Source of the DNA: Mucilaginibacter sp. cycad4
GTDB lineage: Bacteria; Bacteroidota; Bacteroidia; Sphingobacteriales; Sphingobacteriaceae
DNA: 64,000 nucleotides
Direction of reading: 5' to 3'
NCBI RefSeq assembly: GCF_034263275.1
Contig: NZ_CP139559.1
Span: 62,001 to 126,000 of the forward strand
The notes under the pieces are model-generated. The model made no database searches. It was not told the origin of the DNA and worked only from the letters and a program-made list of their open reading frames with translations. This document shows positions 47,997 to 57,243 of this stretch, one piece after another; position 1 is the stretch's first letter, and each line of letters starts with the position of its first letter. Position numbers and translations under genes: made by a program.

Positions 47997-48812
47997 CTAT
48001 ACCGCTACGTTGTTTTCACGCAGGGCGTCATTCAATGACGTTTTTTTATCGGTTGATTCCTTGCGGGTACCGATAATCAGGGCGCAAGGCACCTGGTATT
48101 CGCCGGCGGCAAATTTTTTGGTATATGAACCCGGAATTACTACCGAACGGGCAGGTACACGGCCTTTATATTCAACAGGGGTGCTATGCGTAACGTCGAT
48201 AATTTTAGTTGATGCGGTTAATACCACGTTTGCACCTAATACGGCCTCATGCTCAACATGTACGCCTTCAACAACAATGGCACGTGAGCCAATGAAGCAA
48301 TTATCTTCAATAATAACGGGTGCTGCTTGCAGAGGCTCCAACACACCGCCAATGCCAACGCCACCGCTTAAGTGTACGTGTTTGCCTATCTGCGCACATG
48401 AGCCTACGGTAGCCCAGGTATCAACCATGGTGCCTTCATCAACATAAGCACCAATGTTTACATACGATGGCATCATGATAACGCCTTTGGCAAGGTGGGC
48501 ACCATAACGGGCAATACCATGAGGCACCACACGAACGCCGGTTTGTTTGTAATCGGTTTTGAGCTTCATTTTGTCATGAAAAACAAAAGGACCGGTTTTA
48601 ATTTCTTCCATCTGCCTGGTAGGAAAATACAAAACAACCGCCTTTTTAATCCACTCATTTACATGCCAGCGTGAGCCAATGGGCTCGGCCACACGGATCT
48701 CGCCTTTGTCCAAACGGTCAATAACGGTTTCAATGGCGTTGGTGTATTCATTATAGTTCAGCAGGTTCCTGTCTTCCCAGGCCTCTTCAATCAGTTTTTT
48801 AAGATCTTGCAT
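47997..48812 (-). CDS. dapD: Tetrahydrodipicolinate N-succinyltransferase
   Basis: 271 residues, normal DapD length. The N-terminal helical domain is followed by left-handed beta-helix repeats (AHLAKGVIMMPSYVNIGAYV, GTMVDTWATVGSCAQIG, GVLEPLQAAPVIIEDNCFIG). It works in the succinylase branch of lysine and diaminopimelate synthesis. The same fold is used by the sugar acyltransferases of the polysaccharide locus, but the GVGIGGVLEPLQA signature is specific to DapD. Confidence 0.95.
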   Translation of the reverse strand: MQDLKKLIEEAWEDRNLLNYNEYTNAIETVIDRLDKGEIRVAEPIGSRWHVNEWIKKAVVLYFPTRQMEEIKTGPFVFHDKMKLKTDYKQTGVRVVPHGIARYGAHLAKGVIMMPSYVNIGAYVDEGTMVDTWATVGSCAQIGKHVHLSGGVGIGGVLEPLQAAPVIIEDNCFIGSRAIVVEGVHVEHEAVLGANVVLTASTKIIDVTHSTPVEYKGRVPARSVVIPGSYTKKFAAGEYQVPCALIIGTRKESTDKKTSLNDALRENNVAV

Positions 48813-48914
48813 TGGTGAAATTAAACTTTTGGCAAATTAAAGGATTTTTAAGGAAATATATTTAAAAGATTGTATATCATGCAGCAGCGAAGCGGTTAAA
48901 AGATTAATTACAAC

Positions 48915-49168
48915 TAAGTGCAGGAAAGGCCTTGACAAAGTATTATGGGTTCTTTAAGAAACCTCTGAGTATAATAACAAATTGCGTATAGTATTTGGGC
49001 CTTTATGTGTTTAATATTACACATGTATACAAAATCCGAACAACCAGTTAATATGCTTTAAAAAGCGTTAAGGAAACTTTAATTTTACATAAACGAAAAC
49101 CAACGTTTAAACTAATTAGGTGTCAAAAGCCTTCCGGACAGCGAGTGTCGGGGAGGCTTACTTTTTTT
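48915..49168 (+). ncRNA. Candidate small RNA (boundaries uncertain)
   Basis: A terminator-like hairpin with a T7 tail at 49127-49168 has no plus-strand coding gene before it; the nearest gene upstream, dapD, is on the other strand. Upstream of it a 7-bp stem AAAGGCC (48925-48931) with GGCCTTT (48998-49004) can enclose a structured segment containing a GGTT/AACC hairpin, and TGTGT...TACACA pairs near 49006-49023. The 5' end is a guess. It could instead be a leftover terminator. Confidence 0.3.
49127..49168 (+). terminator. Orphan Rho-independent terminator
   Basis: A 14-bp stem (AAGCCTTCCGGACA with TGTCGGGGAGGCTT, one G-T pair and one mismatch), a 5-base loop, and seven T residues. It points along the plus strand and lies about 250 bases before the next plus-strand ATG. 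Confidence 0.75.
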
Positions 49169-49178
49169 ATTTCAACGA

Positions 49179-49339
49179 GTGTTTATATGTATAATTCGAG
49201 GGTTGGCATAAAAGGATTTTTGGAGGATAACTGGATTTTAAGAGTAGTTCAATCTATTGACATGTGTTTATATTTCCTGGTAAATAAGTTTATAAAACAG
49301 TAAACATTAACACTTTATTTATCGTACAAGTGTTTATAT
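49179..49339 (+). repeat. Three direct copies of GTGTTTATAT
   Basis: Exact decamers at 49179-49188, 49264-49273 and 49330-49339 (spacing 85 and 66 bases), and a related GTGTTTAATATT near 49008. They precede the small membrane protein gene by 80 to 240 bases. They may be protein-binding sites; the AT-rich background makes chance possible. Confidence 0.4.
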
Positions 49340-49418
49340 CAATCTATTAGCTTTATGAAGATTGATATAATTGTATTAGCCTTTTAATTTATTACTGTTT
49401 ACCCAATTATTCCCGAGT

Positions 49419-49613
49419 ATGACCCCTTTAGTACTATTTGCAGTTATTTTGCTTTCGGTAGCATTGCTGCTTATCCTTGGCGTTTTGTTTTTTAGCTTAC
49501 TCAAATACATCCAAAAGCGCTATTACCCACACTGGAAATTCCCTGATTATGTCAGCGTTGGTTATGCCGAATACCTTTATCATAAGTTCATTAAAAAAGA
49601 CCTGCCCAAGTAA
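49419..49613 (+). CDS. Small single-span membrane protein, unknown function
   Basis: 64 residues. One strong membrane segment (about 5-30) is followed by a basic and aromatic tail (YIQKRYYPHWKFPDYVSVGYAEYLYHKFIKKDLPK, read in pieces). I do not recognise a family. The reading frame is supported by its sharp two-part composition and by the long upstream region with repeated decamers; the ribosome site is weak. Confidence 0.55.
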   Translation: MTPLVLFAVILLSVALLLILGVLFFSLLKYIQKRYYPHWKFPDYVSVGYAEYLYHKFIKKDLPK

Positions 49614-49837
49614 ACCGCAAAAAGTCCGGGAATTGCCAACTTTCAATCTATGGCAAGTCGTATTAAAAGCTGTAAATTTGAGACTTGATACTGATACCAC
49701 CGCTGGGGTAACCGGGGGCAGGTTTGCGTTTCGGTTATAAAAGCATCCCTGAACTGGATGTTTTTGCTTCTACGTAAAAATGATATTGGTAAATTAGCCG
49801 ACCGACCGGCTTATCGGTATGAAAGAAATTGAATGTT

Positions 49838-50251
49838 ATGGCCGAAAAAGAGAAACTGAGAATAGATAAATACCTGTGGGCCATCCGCGCTTTTAAAACA
49901 CGTACGCTGGCTTCTGATGCCTGCAAAGCCGGGCGTATAAAGCTGGATGGTAAAAACATCAAACCATCGTACGAGGTGAAAATTGGTGATGTTTACCAGG
50001 TAGCAAAAGGCATTGAACGCAAGGTAGTAAAGGTAACCGGCTTGCTCGAAAACCGGGTGGATGCCAAAACTGCTGTGAATTTTTATGAAGATATAACCCC
50101 GGTTGAACAAACCCAGGCCTTTAAATCAATGTTCCATGCCCCGATACTTAAGAGGGATCGTGGGACTGGCCGCCCCACCAAGGCCGACAGGCGCGAGATT
50201 GATGACCTGAAAGATAATTTTTTTGAGGAAAAGGAAGAGAACCAGGATTAG
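49838..50251 (+). CDS. S4-domain RNA-binding protein, Hsp15 type
   Basis: 137 residues from the ATG at 49838; a TTG three codons earlier is in frame. The S4 domain LRIDKYLWAIRAFKTRTLA (about 6-24) and ACKAGRIKLDGKNIKPSYEV is typical of HslR/Hsp15, which binds stalled large ribosomal subunits carrying a nascent chain. A charged C-terminal tail (RDRGTGRPTKADRREID) follows. Confidence 0.88.
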   Translation: MAEKEKLRIDKYLWAIRAFKTRTLASDACKAGRIKLDGKNIKPSYEVKIGDVYQVAKGIERKVVKVTGLLENRVDAKTAVNFYEDITPVEQTQAFKSMFHAPILKRDRGTGRPTKADRREIDDLKDNFFEEKEENQD

Positions 50252-50378
50252 TCTGAACCAGGATTATACGGATTTCGAGGATTATAGGATTTGCTTCACT
50301 GTCTCGTCCTGAAAAAATTTATACTTATGCGGTTTCCTTGAAATCCCATAAATCCGGCAAATCCCCCCCAATCCCGGT
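50251..50378. repeat. Inverted element of TCTGAACC / GGATTT words, copy 1
   Basis: Starts with GTCTGAACCAGGATTATACG and GGATTTCGAGGATTATAGGATTTG, and ends with complementary words (TGAAATCCCATAAATCCGGC, AAATCCCCCCCAATCCCGG). It fills the gap between the convergent Hsp15-like gene and guaD. A second, looser copy is at 51961-52139. Confidence 0.55.
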
Positions 50379-50857
50379 CAATAATGCTCCTTATGCTCAT
50401 TTGTTTCCCAAAGTTTAAAGGCGGTTAACGCTTCATTACGGAGGATCTGCACAAAAGGGAGTTTGCGTTTTTCCATCGTGCAGCCCAGTTCATCATAAAT
50501 AAAATGATCGTCGAAACCTATCGCGGCGGCATCGGCTTTGGTATTGGCGTAATAAATTTTATCAATCCGGGCCCAGTAAATGGCGCCAAGGCACATAGGG
50601 CAGGGCTCGCAGCTGGTATAAATTTCACAGCCCGCTAAATTATAGGTTTCCAGCTCCTGGCAGGCCAGGCGGATCACCGAAACTTCGGCATGTGCGGTAG
50701 GGTCATTCGTGGGCACAACACGGTTGGCACTGCGGGCTACGATCATGCCATCCTTAACAATTACAGCCCCAAAAGGGCCGCCTATTCCGCGCTTTACATT
50801 GTCTTCAGCCAACTCAATGGCTATGCGCATAAATTTTTCGTGTGCCGTATTCTCCAT
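50378..50857 (-). CDS. guaD: Guanine deaminase
   Basis: 159 residues of the cytidine deaminase fold. Zinc-binding His and catalytic Glu lie in DPTAHAEVSVIR, the two cysteines in SCEPCPMCLGAIYWAR. The C-terminal IGFDDHFIYDELG and the final aromatic tail resemble Bacillus subtilis GuaD closely, as I recall that sequence. It turns guanine into xanthine. Other tRNA adenosine deaminases share the zinc motifs but not the tail. Confidence 0.87.
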   Translation of the reverse strand: MENTAHEKFMRIAIELAEDNVKRGIGGPFGAVIVKDGMIVARSANRVVPTNDPTAHAEVSVIRLACQELETYNLAGCEIYTSCEPCPMCLGAIYWARIDKIYYANTKADAAAIGFDDHFIYDELGCTMEKRKLPFVQILRNEALTAFKLWETNEHKEHY

Positions 50858-50872
50858 ATTGCCCTAAATTAA

Positions 50873-50898
50873 AAAACCTCAACCGAAGTTGAGGTTTT
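50873..50898 (-). terminator. Terminator after the OmpH-like gene (UUCG loop)
   Basis: An 11-bp perfect stem. Read on the minus strand the loop is TTCG, a very stable RNA tetraloop, and six T residues follow. It lies between the OmpH-like gene and guaD, so it separates the two minus-strand genes. Confidence 0.85.
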
Positions 50899-51045
50899 AA
50901 TTTGAAAATGTGTCAATTTGAATATTTGAAAATGGTCGGTAATTTTCAAGTTACCTCATTATCGAATTTCCAATTTGAAAATGTGTCAATTTGAAAATTT
51001 GATGATGATAAGTAATTTTCAAATTGCCTCATCATCAAATTTTCA
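50899..51045. repeat. Two direct 73-bp units with internal inverted words
   Basis: AATTTGAAAATGTGTCAATTTGA-type starts at 50899 and again at 50972 (offset 73). In each unit the left half has TTTGAAAAT words and the right half AATTTTCAA words, so each unit is itself an imperfect palindrome. It lies between the OmpH-like stop and its terminator, and so would be part of the 3' untranslated RNA. Confidence 0.6.
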
Positions 51046-51054
51046 AATCAAGTG

Positions 51055-51648
51055 TTATTTTTTGTCTTTAGCGTAGGCTTCGTTAAGGCGTTTGGCAACG
51101 TCAACGGTAACATCTAAAGATGGATCACCATATAATACGGTTGGATTGGCTTTTGAATAGGTTAACACCAGTTTGTAGCCTTTTTCTTTAGCATAACCTT
51201 TTACAAAATCGGCAATTTTATCATACAGTTTAGCATTTTCAGAGGCTTGCTCGTTTTGGAATTCGGCACCTGCATTTTGAGAGTAGCCTTGTAATTCCTG
51301 TTGTTTACGCTGTAACTGTTGCTCGGTAGCCTGGCGCTGATCGGCCGGCATAGTAGCCTGGTTTTTCTGGTACTCGGCAACCTGGCGCTGAAAAGCCTGG
51401 CCGCGGTTTTGCAGATCGGTTTGTGATGCTTTGCCTTTGTCTTCAAGGCGTTTTGACATATCCTTAAAGTAATCGTACTTGCTTAATAAAGAATCGGAGT
51501 TTACATAAACAATGGTTTCTTTATCGGGAGTTGCTGTGGTTGCAGCAGCCGGTTTATCGGCAGTTTTATTTTGGCTGCAAGCGGCAATGCTGCCTGCAAT
51601 GGCTAATCCTAACGTAAGCTTGGTTAAAGTTGAAGCACTGGTTTTCAT
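51055..51648 (-). CDS. OmpH/Skp-like periplasmic chaperone, lipoprotein form
   Basis: 197 residues. The signal ends in a lipobox (GSIAAC, about residue 24). A threonine/alanine linker is followed by the Skp/OmpH fold: IVYVNSDSLLSKYDYFKDM, a long glutamine-rich coiled coil (about 70-140) and KLYDKIADFVKGYAKEKGYKLVLTY. Skp-type proteins hold outer-membrane proteins in the periplasm. The lipid anchor is an odd feature compared with soluble E. coli Skp. Confidence 0.83.
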   Translation of the reverse strand: MKTSASTLTKLTLGLAIAGSIAACSQNKTADKPAAATTATPDKETIVYVNSDSLLSKYDYFKDMSKRLEDKGKASQTDLQNRGQAFQRQVAEYQKNQATMPADQRQATEQQLQRKQQELQGYSQNAGAEFQNEQASENAKLYDKIADFVKGYAKEKGYKLVLTYSKANPTVLYGDPSLDVTVDVAKRLNEAYAKDKK

Positions 51649-51680
51649 TATACTAATCTGAAAATATTATAAAATTTTGA

Positions 51681-51688
51681 CAAAGATA
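51681..51688 (-). promoter_or_regulatory. -7 box of the OmpH-like gene
   Basis: On the minus strand TATCTTTG, a perfect match to TAnnTTTG, about 33 bases before the start codon; transcription would begin near 51675. A -33 TTG at good spacing is not evident. Confidence 0.45.
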
Positions 51689-51714
51689 ATCTTTCATTGC
51701 AAGTATCCTAATCG

Positions 51715-51768
51715 GATGTGCAGATAATAAGATGTGCAGATTTCAGATGTGCAAATGTGCAGATGATG
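51715..51768. repeat. GTGCAGAT word repeats
   Basis: GATGTGCAGAT occurs at 51715 and 51731, followed by CAGATGTGCAAATGTGCAGA (51744-51763). The last string, plus one more base, recurs exactly at 58816-58836 between the retropepsin-like gene and the response regulator. It is a dispersed intergenic word repeat. Confidence 0.6.
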
Positions 51769-51810
51769 TTTCTTGCGACAGGTCGTTGTTTGAAGGCGAA
51801 GATTTTTTTT

Positions 51811-51836
51811 CACGCAAAGACGCTAAGCCGCAAAGG
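51811..51836. repeat. CACGCAAAGACGC intergenic element
   Basis: CACGCAAAGACGCTAAGCCG followed by CAAAGG. From general knowledge this word type occurs between genes in many unrelated bacteria and is a frequent source of spurious small protein predictions containing HAKT-like peptides. Confidence 0.45.
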
Positions 51837-51960
51837 TTTGTTTTACTTCAAAGATTTTATGGTGTACAAAGGGATAGAGCGGAATACCGGCCAACGAGCG
51901 CAATGCCTGCAGGCGTATGAGCGTATAGCCCGCCCCGTTAACTAACGGGAACGCCCATAT

Positions 51961-52139
51961 TCTGAACCGCGATTTATAGATTTAAGGGCTCCTTGATTTG
52001 AATACAAAAATAAGCCCAAACAAACCGGGAAGCCACAAGTGCGTCACCCATGGCCTTCGCTCAAGACTTGCACCATTGGCATTATTAAAATTTCTTAAAA
52101 TTCTGCCTGTTCTATTAATTCCATAAATTCGGGTTCAGA
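51961..52139. repeat. Inverted element of TCTGAACC / GGATTT words, copy 2
   Basis: The left arm begins TCTGAACCGCGATTTATAGA (51961), the right arm ends CCATAAATTCGGGTTCAGA (to 52139); the arms are complementary word by word with differences. About 85 bases of unrelated sequence lie between. Same family as 50251-50378. Confidence 0.5.
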
Positions 52140-52213
52140 CCAAGTATTCTGTTGATTTTGATTCAGATAATATTGTTTTTTATCACTCCCAAATCCTTTC
52201 CACAACTGTACTT

Positions 52214-52222
52214 TTATCCACA
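52214..52222 (+). promoter_or_regulatory. Consensus DnaA box upstream of gyrB
   Basis: TTATCCACA, a perfect match to the bacterial DnaA box. A weaker relative (CTTTCCACA) lies at 52197-52205. It is 59 bases before the gyrB start in AT-rich sequence. One good box is too little to call a replication origin; DnaA control of gyrB is a possibility. Confidence 0.45.
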
Positions 52223-52250
52223 AAAAATCGTTAATCCGGGGTATTTTTTG

Positions 52251-52258
52251 TAATTTTG
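52251..52258 (+). promoter_or_regulatory. -7 box of gyrB
   Basis: TAATTTTG, a perfect match to the Bacteroidota -7 consensus, 22 bases before the gyrB ATG. The implied leader is short (about 15 bases). No clear -33 TTG is seen at the standard distance; the DnaA box lies 29 bases upstream. Confidence 0.5.
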
Positions 52259-52274
52259 AAGATTGTTTCATTAA

Positions 52275-54239
<1,965 letters not shown>

Positions 54240-54244
54240 ATCGC

Positions 54245-54272
54245 CCCCCGACCCCCTAAAGGGGGAGGGATG
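54245..54272. repeat. CCCTAAAGGG-type palindromic element, after gyrB
   Basis: CCCCCGACCCCCTAAAGGGG followed by GAGGGATGG: the CCCCCTAAAGGGGG core is a perfect palindrome of the same class as the copies at 43690-43773. Confidence 0.55.
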
Positions 54273-54285
54273 GTTGATATATTTT

Positions 54286-54321
54286 AAAAGCTCGGTTCTC
54301 AAAAGAGAACCGAGCTTTTTT
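54286..54321. terminator. Bidirectional terminator between gyrB and the subtilase gene
   Basis: A 15-bp perfect stem (AAAAGCTCGGTTCTC, AAAA loop, complement) ending in a run of T residues. It serves both gyrB and the convergent protease gene. Confidence 0.93.
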
Positions 54322-54347
54322 GTGGATTTGACAGTGGAGATGATTGT

Positions 54348-57146
54348 TTAAATCTTTATCAGTTTACCATTATAAACCACTTTGCCATTTAGCTCGATGG
54401 TATAAACATAAATGCCTGTCATGAGCTTTACGGGGATGGTGTTTTGCAATTCGTTGATGCTTTTAACCATGTTTAACTTACCATCGGTGCCGTATAATTT
54501 AAATTCGTAATTGTTGATATCGCCGCTGATGATATTGATTTGCCCGGCAACCGGGTTGGGGTATATCACAAACTGGCTTGGCTGTAAATAAACGGCATCG
54601 GCTATGTTGGAGTAAATGATTTCGTCGTTGGCAGTGGTAAGCTTAGCCCGGTAGTATTGTTTGCCCTGCCGGGGATTATTGTCGGTGTATATATAATTTA
54701 CCGTTGTACTAACCGGTATGGTGGCTAAAGTATTGTATTGGCCCGCGGCGGTTGTTTTTTCCCAGGTGATGGATTTAAGATTATAAACACTGCCCAATTG
54801 AAGGTTGAGCACCACAGTATTGTTGACCACATTGGCCAGTAATGTTTTTACATAGCAGCCAACCCCCTGCGTGGTTGCATCAATGGTATAACTTTTTATG
54901 CCTTCAAAACCGCTGCCTGTGGCGCTTACTGCAAAGTAAGTTGAAGTTTGTTGCTGCGTGGGTATAATAATGCTGGTATCGGCGGTTGATGCAAGTTTTT
55001 GAAGCAGGTTGTCTTTAATAGTATAAATGCTGTAGCCGGTGCTGCCCGGTTGGGGGTTCCATTGCAGGAGGGTGCCGCTGCTGCAATGGTATCCTACATC
55101 AAGTGTTAAAGGTTTTGAAATGCTGAACTCGGCGCTGATAAAAATTTGACTGCCAATATCCATTTTAACCATGGCTTTGGTAAAAACGTTAGGCGCTGCC
55201 CAGGTGTAATAACGTTTTTTTAGCGTGGCGTTATTGATGACCTGCCAGGTTTGGCCGTGATCATAGCTAACGCTTATTGTACCCAATGTGGTATTGAATG
55301 AGCTTTGCCATCTCAGGTAATTATCCTCGCCGGCAAAAAGCTGGTCGCCGGCCGATGGGTAGATCCATTCAAACCTGTTGGCTATGATCTCCTGGTGGGT
55401 AACATAAAATTTTTGAGCCCCGGCAGTAATCTTTCTGCCCTTAACGTGTATCATGTATGTGCCTGCCGCAGGGTTTTGTAAACTTACCTGTTCTGTATTG
55501 TTTAAGGTATCTGCCCGTCTTTTTGCCGGAGCAGCTAATGAATCGGCAGAAGGGAAGCTGCTGAGCACCCATGGTAAAATTTGCTGCCCGGATGGGGTGG
55601 TGACAGTAAGGTCGAGGTCATTCACCAGTGCCGATGCTGCATTAACAGGCGCTGCGGGGTCGTTCCAGGCTAATGAAACTTTAAGCTCCCGGCAATTTGC
55701 GGGGACTGTTATAGGATAATCCGTTTGTGCAGCATTGCTGACCGAACCGGTAAAAATGCGTTTTTCATTGATGGTGTGCAACGCCTCCAATGCATTCAGC
55801 GAGCCATAGCCAGTTTTATGACTTGGCCCGGATGAGCCTGTTTCATCGGCCGAGTTAATGAGTACACTTTTTATGAGTGCGGCAGAGGGCAGGTGTTGGT
55901 TTTGTGTTTTATAGGCCTGCTGTAGTAATGCCACAGTGCCAGATACCAGGGCTGCAGCACCAGAAGTACCGTCTTCACCATCGGCAATCAATTCGGGTTT
56001 GATGCGGCCATCATATGTTGGCCCGGCCGAGCTTAAGGGTTCGGGGGCACCTGTTCTGCCGGTGCCGCCAACTACCAATACATTTTTAGCCTGCTTAAAA
56101 TCGCCCGAGAGGTTGGCTACCCCGCTTATGCCGCTGTACACCCCGCTTTCGGGCGCGGAAGTGCCGATATTGCCCGATGAAAATACATGCACCAGCGAGT
56201 CGTTTTCAAAAATCTGCTGATCATAAGCGGCACTTTCGGCCCCATAATAATTTTCAATGCCGGTGCCATACGAGTGGTTTTGCACCGAAATCCTGAATGA
56301 TTTAAAAATGGAGGTGCTATCGGGCATTAATTGTTCAAATGATGATGAGGTGAAATTTACTTTGGGTGCGGCCCCCAAACCTTTAATGTATGAGTTTCCG
56401 TTGCCGCCTATAAGTGTTGCCATAGTGGTAGCATGCCCCGATGTGATATCGGATGTTTTGAATGATGTGAAGCTGCGGCCTAACAGGTCGAGGTCATTGT
56501 CATAGCGGTCTTCTTTTACAGAAACATTAATGCCGGATCCTGTTACTCCCGGAAAATTAGCCCCTATAGCCGACATGGTATTTAAGCCGAGGTCGATATC
56601 GTTAATGGCAAGTTCTTCATGAGGCCGGCGCAGCTCATTGGCAAATAGTATATAGTCCTGCTGCAGTAAGGCCGGCAGGTTTTCTAATTTGATATTGAGG
56701 CGTACCAGGTTGCCGGTTTGGCCGGTAATGGTTCCGGATTGTTGGATGTGGCTGATAACGGTGTCATTAACAGCAGTAACCGTAACCTCAATAGCTTGTG
56801 TGCGTGCCGGATGCTGTTTCCAGCTTTTCGCAAGGTTATCCGAAGCTTTCCAGATGGGAGAAGCGGCGCTGTTATTTATAATATTAGCATCGCTTTTGAT
56901 GGCTGAGGCTGATGATACTACATAATAGTTATAGGAAACCCGTTTGATGATATTGTATTTCCGGTTATCGATATGTGCCGGATCTTTAAATTTTACAAGG
57001 TAATACTGGTTGGGATTTTTTTGCGGAGATAAAGATGTTGCCTTATAAAGTGAAACAATTACCTCATCGCTCATGTGTTTTTGTGACCATGACACCTTAA
57101 AGCATAAAAAAAGGAGTAATACGGTAACAGGTATTCTTTTTATCAT
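54348..57146 (-). CDS. Subtilisin-like (S8) protease with T9SS sorting domain
   Basis: About 932 residues from the ATG at 57146; an upstream start at 57170 adds eight residues before the signal peptide. The signal peptide ends near VSWSQ, and the S8 domain spans about 190-460. The catalytic His is in SGHATTMATL, Asn in VFSSGN and Ser in DGTSGAAALVSG. The Asp box is unusual: SVKEDRYDNDLDL in place of the common DTG. Beta domains follow, then a C-terminal YPNPVAGQINI...GKLIKI sorting domain for type IX secretion. Exported to the cell surface or medium. Confidence 0.9.
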   Translation of the reverse strand: MIKRIPVTVLLLFLCFKVSWSQKHMSDEVIVSLYKATSLSPQKNPNQYYLVKFKDPAHIDNRKYNIIKRVSYNYYVVSSASAIKSDANIINNSAASPIWKASDNLAKSWKQHPARTQAIEVTVTAVNDTVISHIQQSGTITGQTGNLVRLNIKLENLPALLQQDYILFANELRRPHEELAINDIDLGLNTMSAIGANFPGVTGSGINVSVKEDRYDNDLDLLGRSFTSFKTSDITSGHATTMATLIGGNGNSYIKGLGAAPKVNFTSSSFEQLMPDSTSIFKSFRISVQNHSYGTGIENYYGAESAAYDQQIFENDSLVHVFSSGNIGTSAPESGVYSGISGVANLSGDFKQAKNVLVVGGTGRTGAPEPLSSAGPTYDGRIKPELIADGEDGTSGAAALVSGTVALLQQAYKTQNQHLPSAALIKSVLINSADETGSSGPSHKTGYGSLNALEALHTINEKRIFTGSVSNAAQTDYPITVPANCRELKVSLAWNDPAAPVNAASALVNDLDLTVTTPSGQQILPWVLSSFPSADSLAAPAKRRADTLNNTEQVSLQNPAAGTYMIHVKGRKITAGAQKFYVTHQEIIANRFEWIYPSAGDQLFAGEDNYLRWQSSFNTTLGTISVSYDHGQTWQVINNATLKKRYYTWAAPNVFTKAMVKMDIGSQIFISAEFSISKPLTLDVGYHCSSGTLLQWNPQPGSTGYSIYTIKDNLLQKLASTADTSIIIPTQQQTSTYFAVSATGSGFEGIKSYTIDATTQGVGCYVKTLLANVVNNTVVLNLQLGSVYNLKSITWEKTTAAGQYNTLATIPVSTTVNYIYTDNNPRQGKQYYRAKLTTANDEIIYSNIADAVYLQPSQFVIYPNPVAGQINIISGDINNYEFKLYGTDGKLNMVKSINELQNTIPVKLMTGIYVYTIELNGKVVYNGKLIKI

Positions 57147-57243
57147 AGGCGGTAATGTGATCAAAACCAATAAAGGGGAGCTGCAGCATCCCCTTCATTG
57201 ATAAAGCTATTTAGTTGAAATGTAAAAACAACTATAGGCGTTA

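Larger units (their letters stand above)
48813..49418. other. Long divergent intergenic region (606 bp)
   Basis: No credible ORF on either strand. It holds a possible structured RNA with its own terminator (about 48915-49168) and three exact copies of GTGTTTATAT at 49179, 49264 and 49330. Promoters for dapD (minus) and the small membrane protein gene (plus) must lie here but were not recognised. Confidence 0.55.

Noticed and set aside
49179..49339. GTGTTTATAT triplet as a CRISPR-like array
   Set aside because: Repeats are only 10 bases, spacings differ (85 and 66), and no cas genes are present.
49477..49740. Plus-strand ORF overlapping the small membrane protein gene
   Set aside because: It is in another frame of the 64-residue gene, with no membrane or domain pattern, and continues into non-coding sequence.
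51718..51945. Plus-strand ORF of 75 residues before gyrB
   Set aside because: It reads through the GTGCAGAT words and the CACGCAAAGACGC element; the peptide HAKTLSRKG is a known by-product of such repeats, with no ribosome site.
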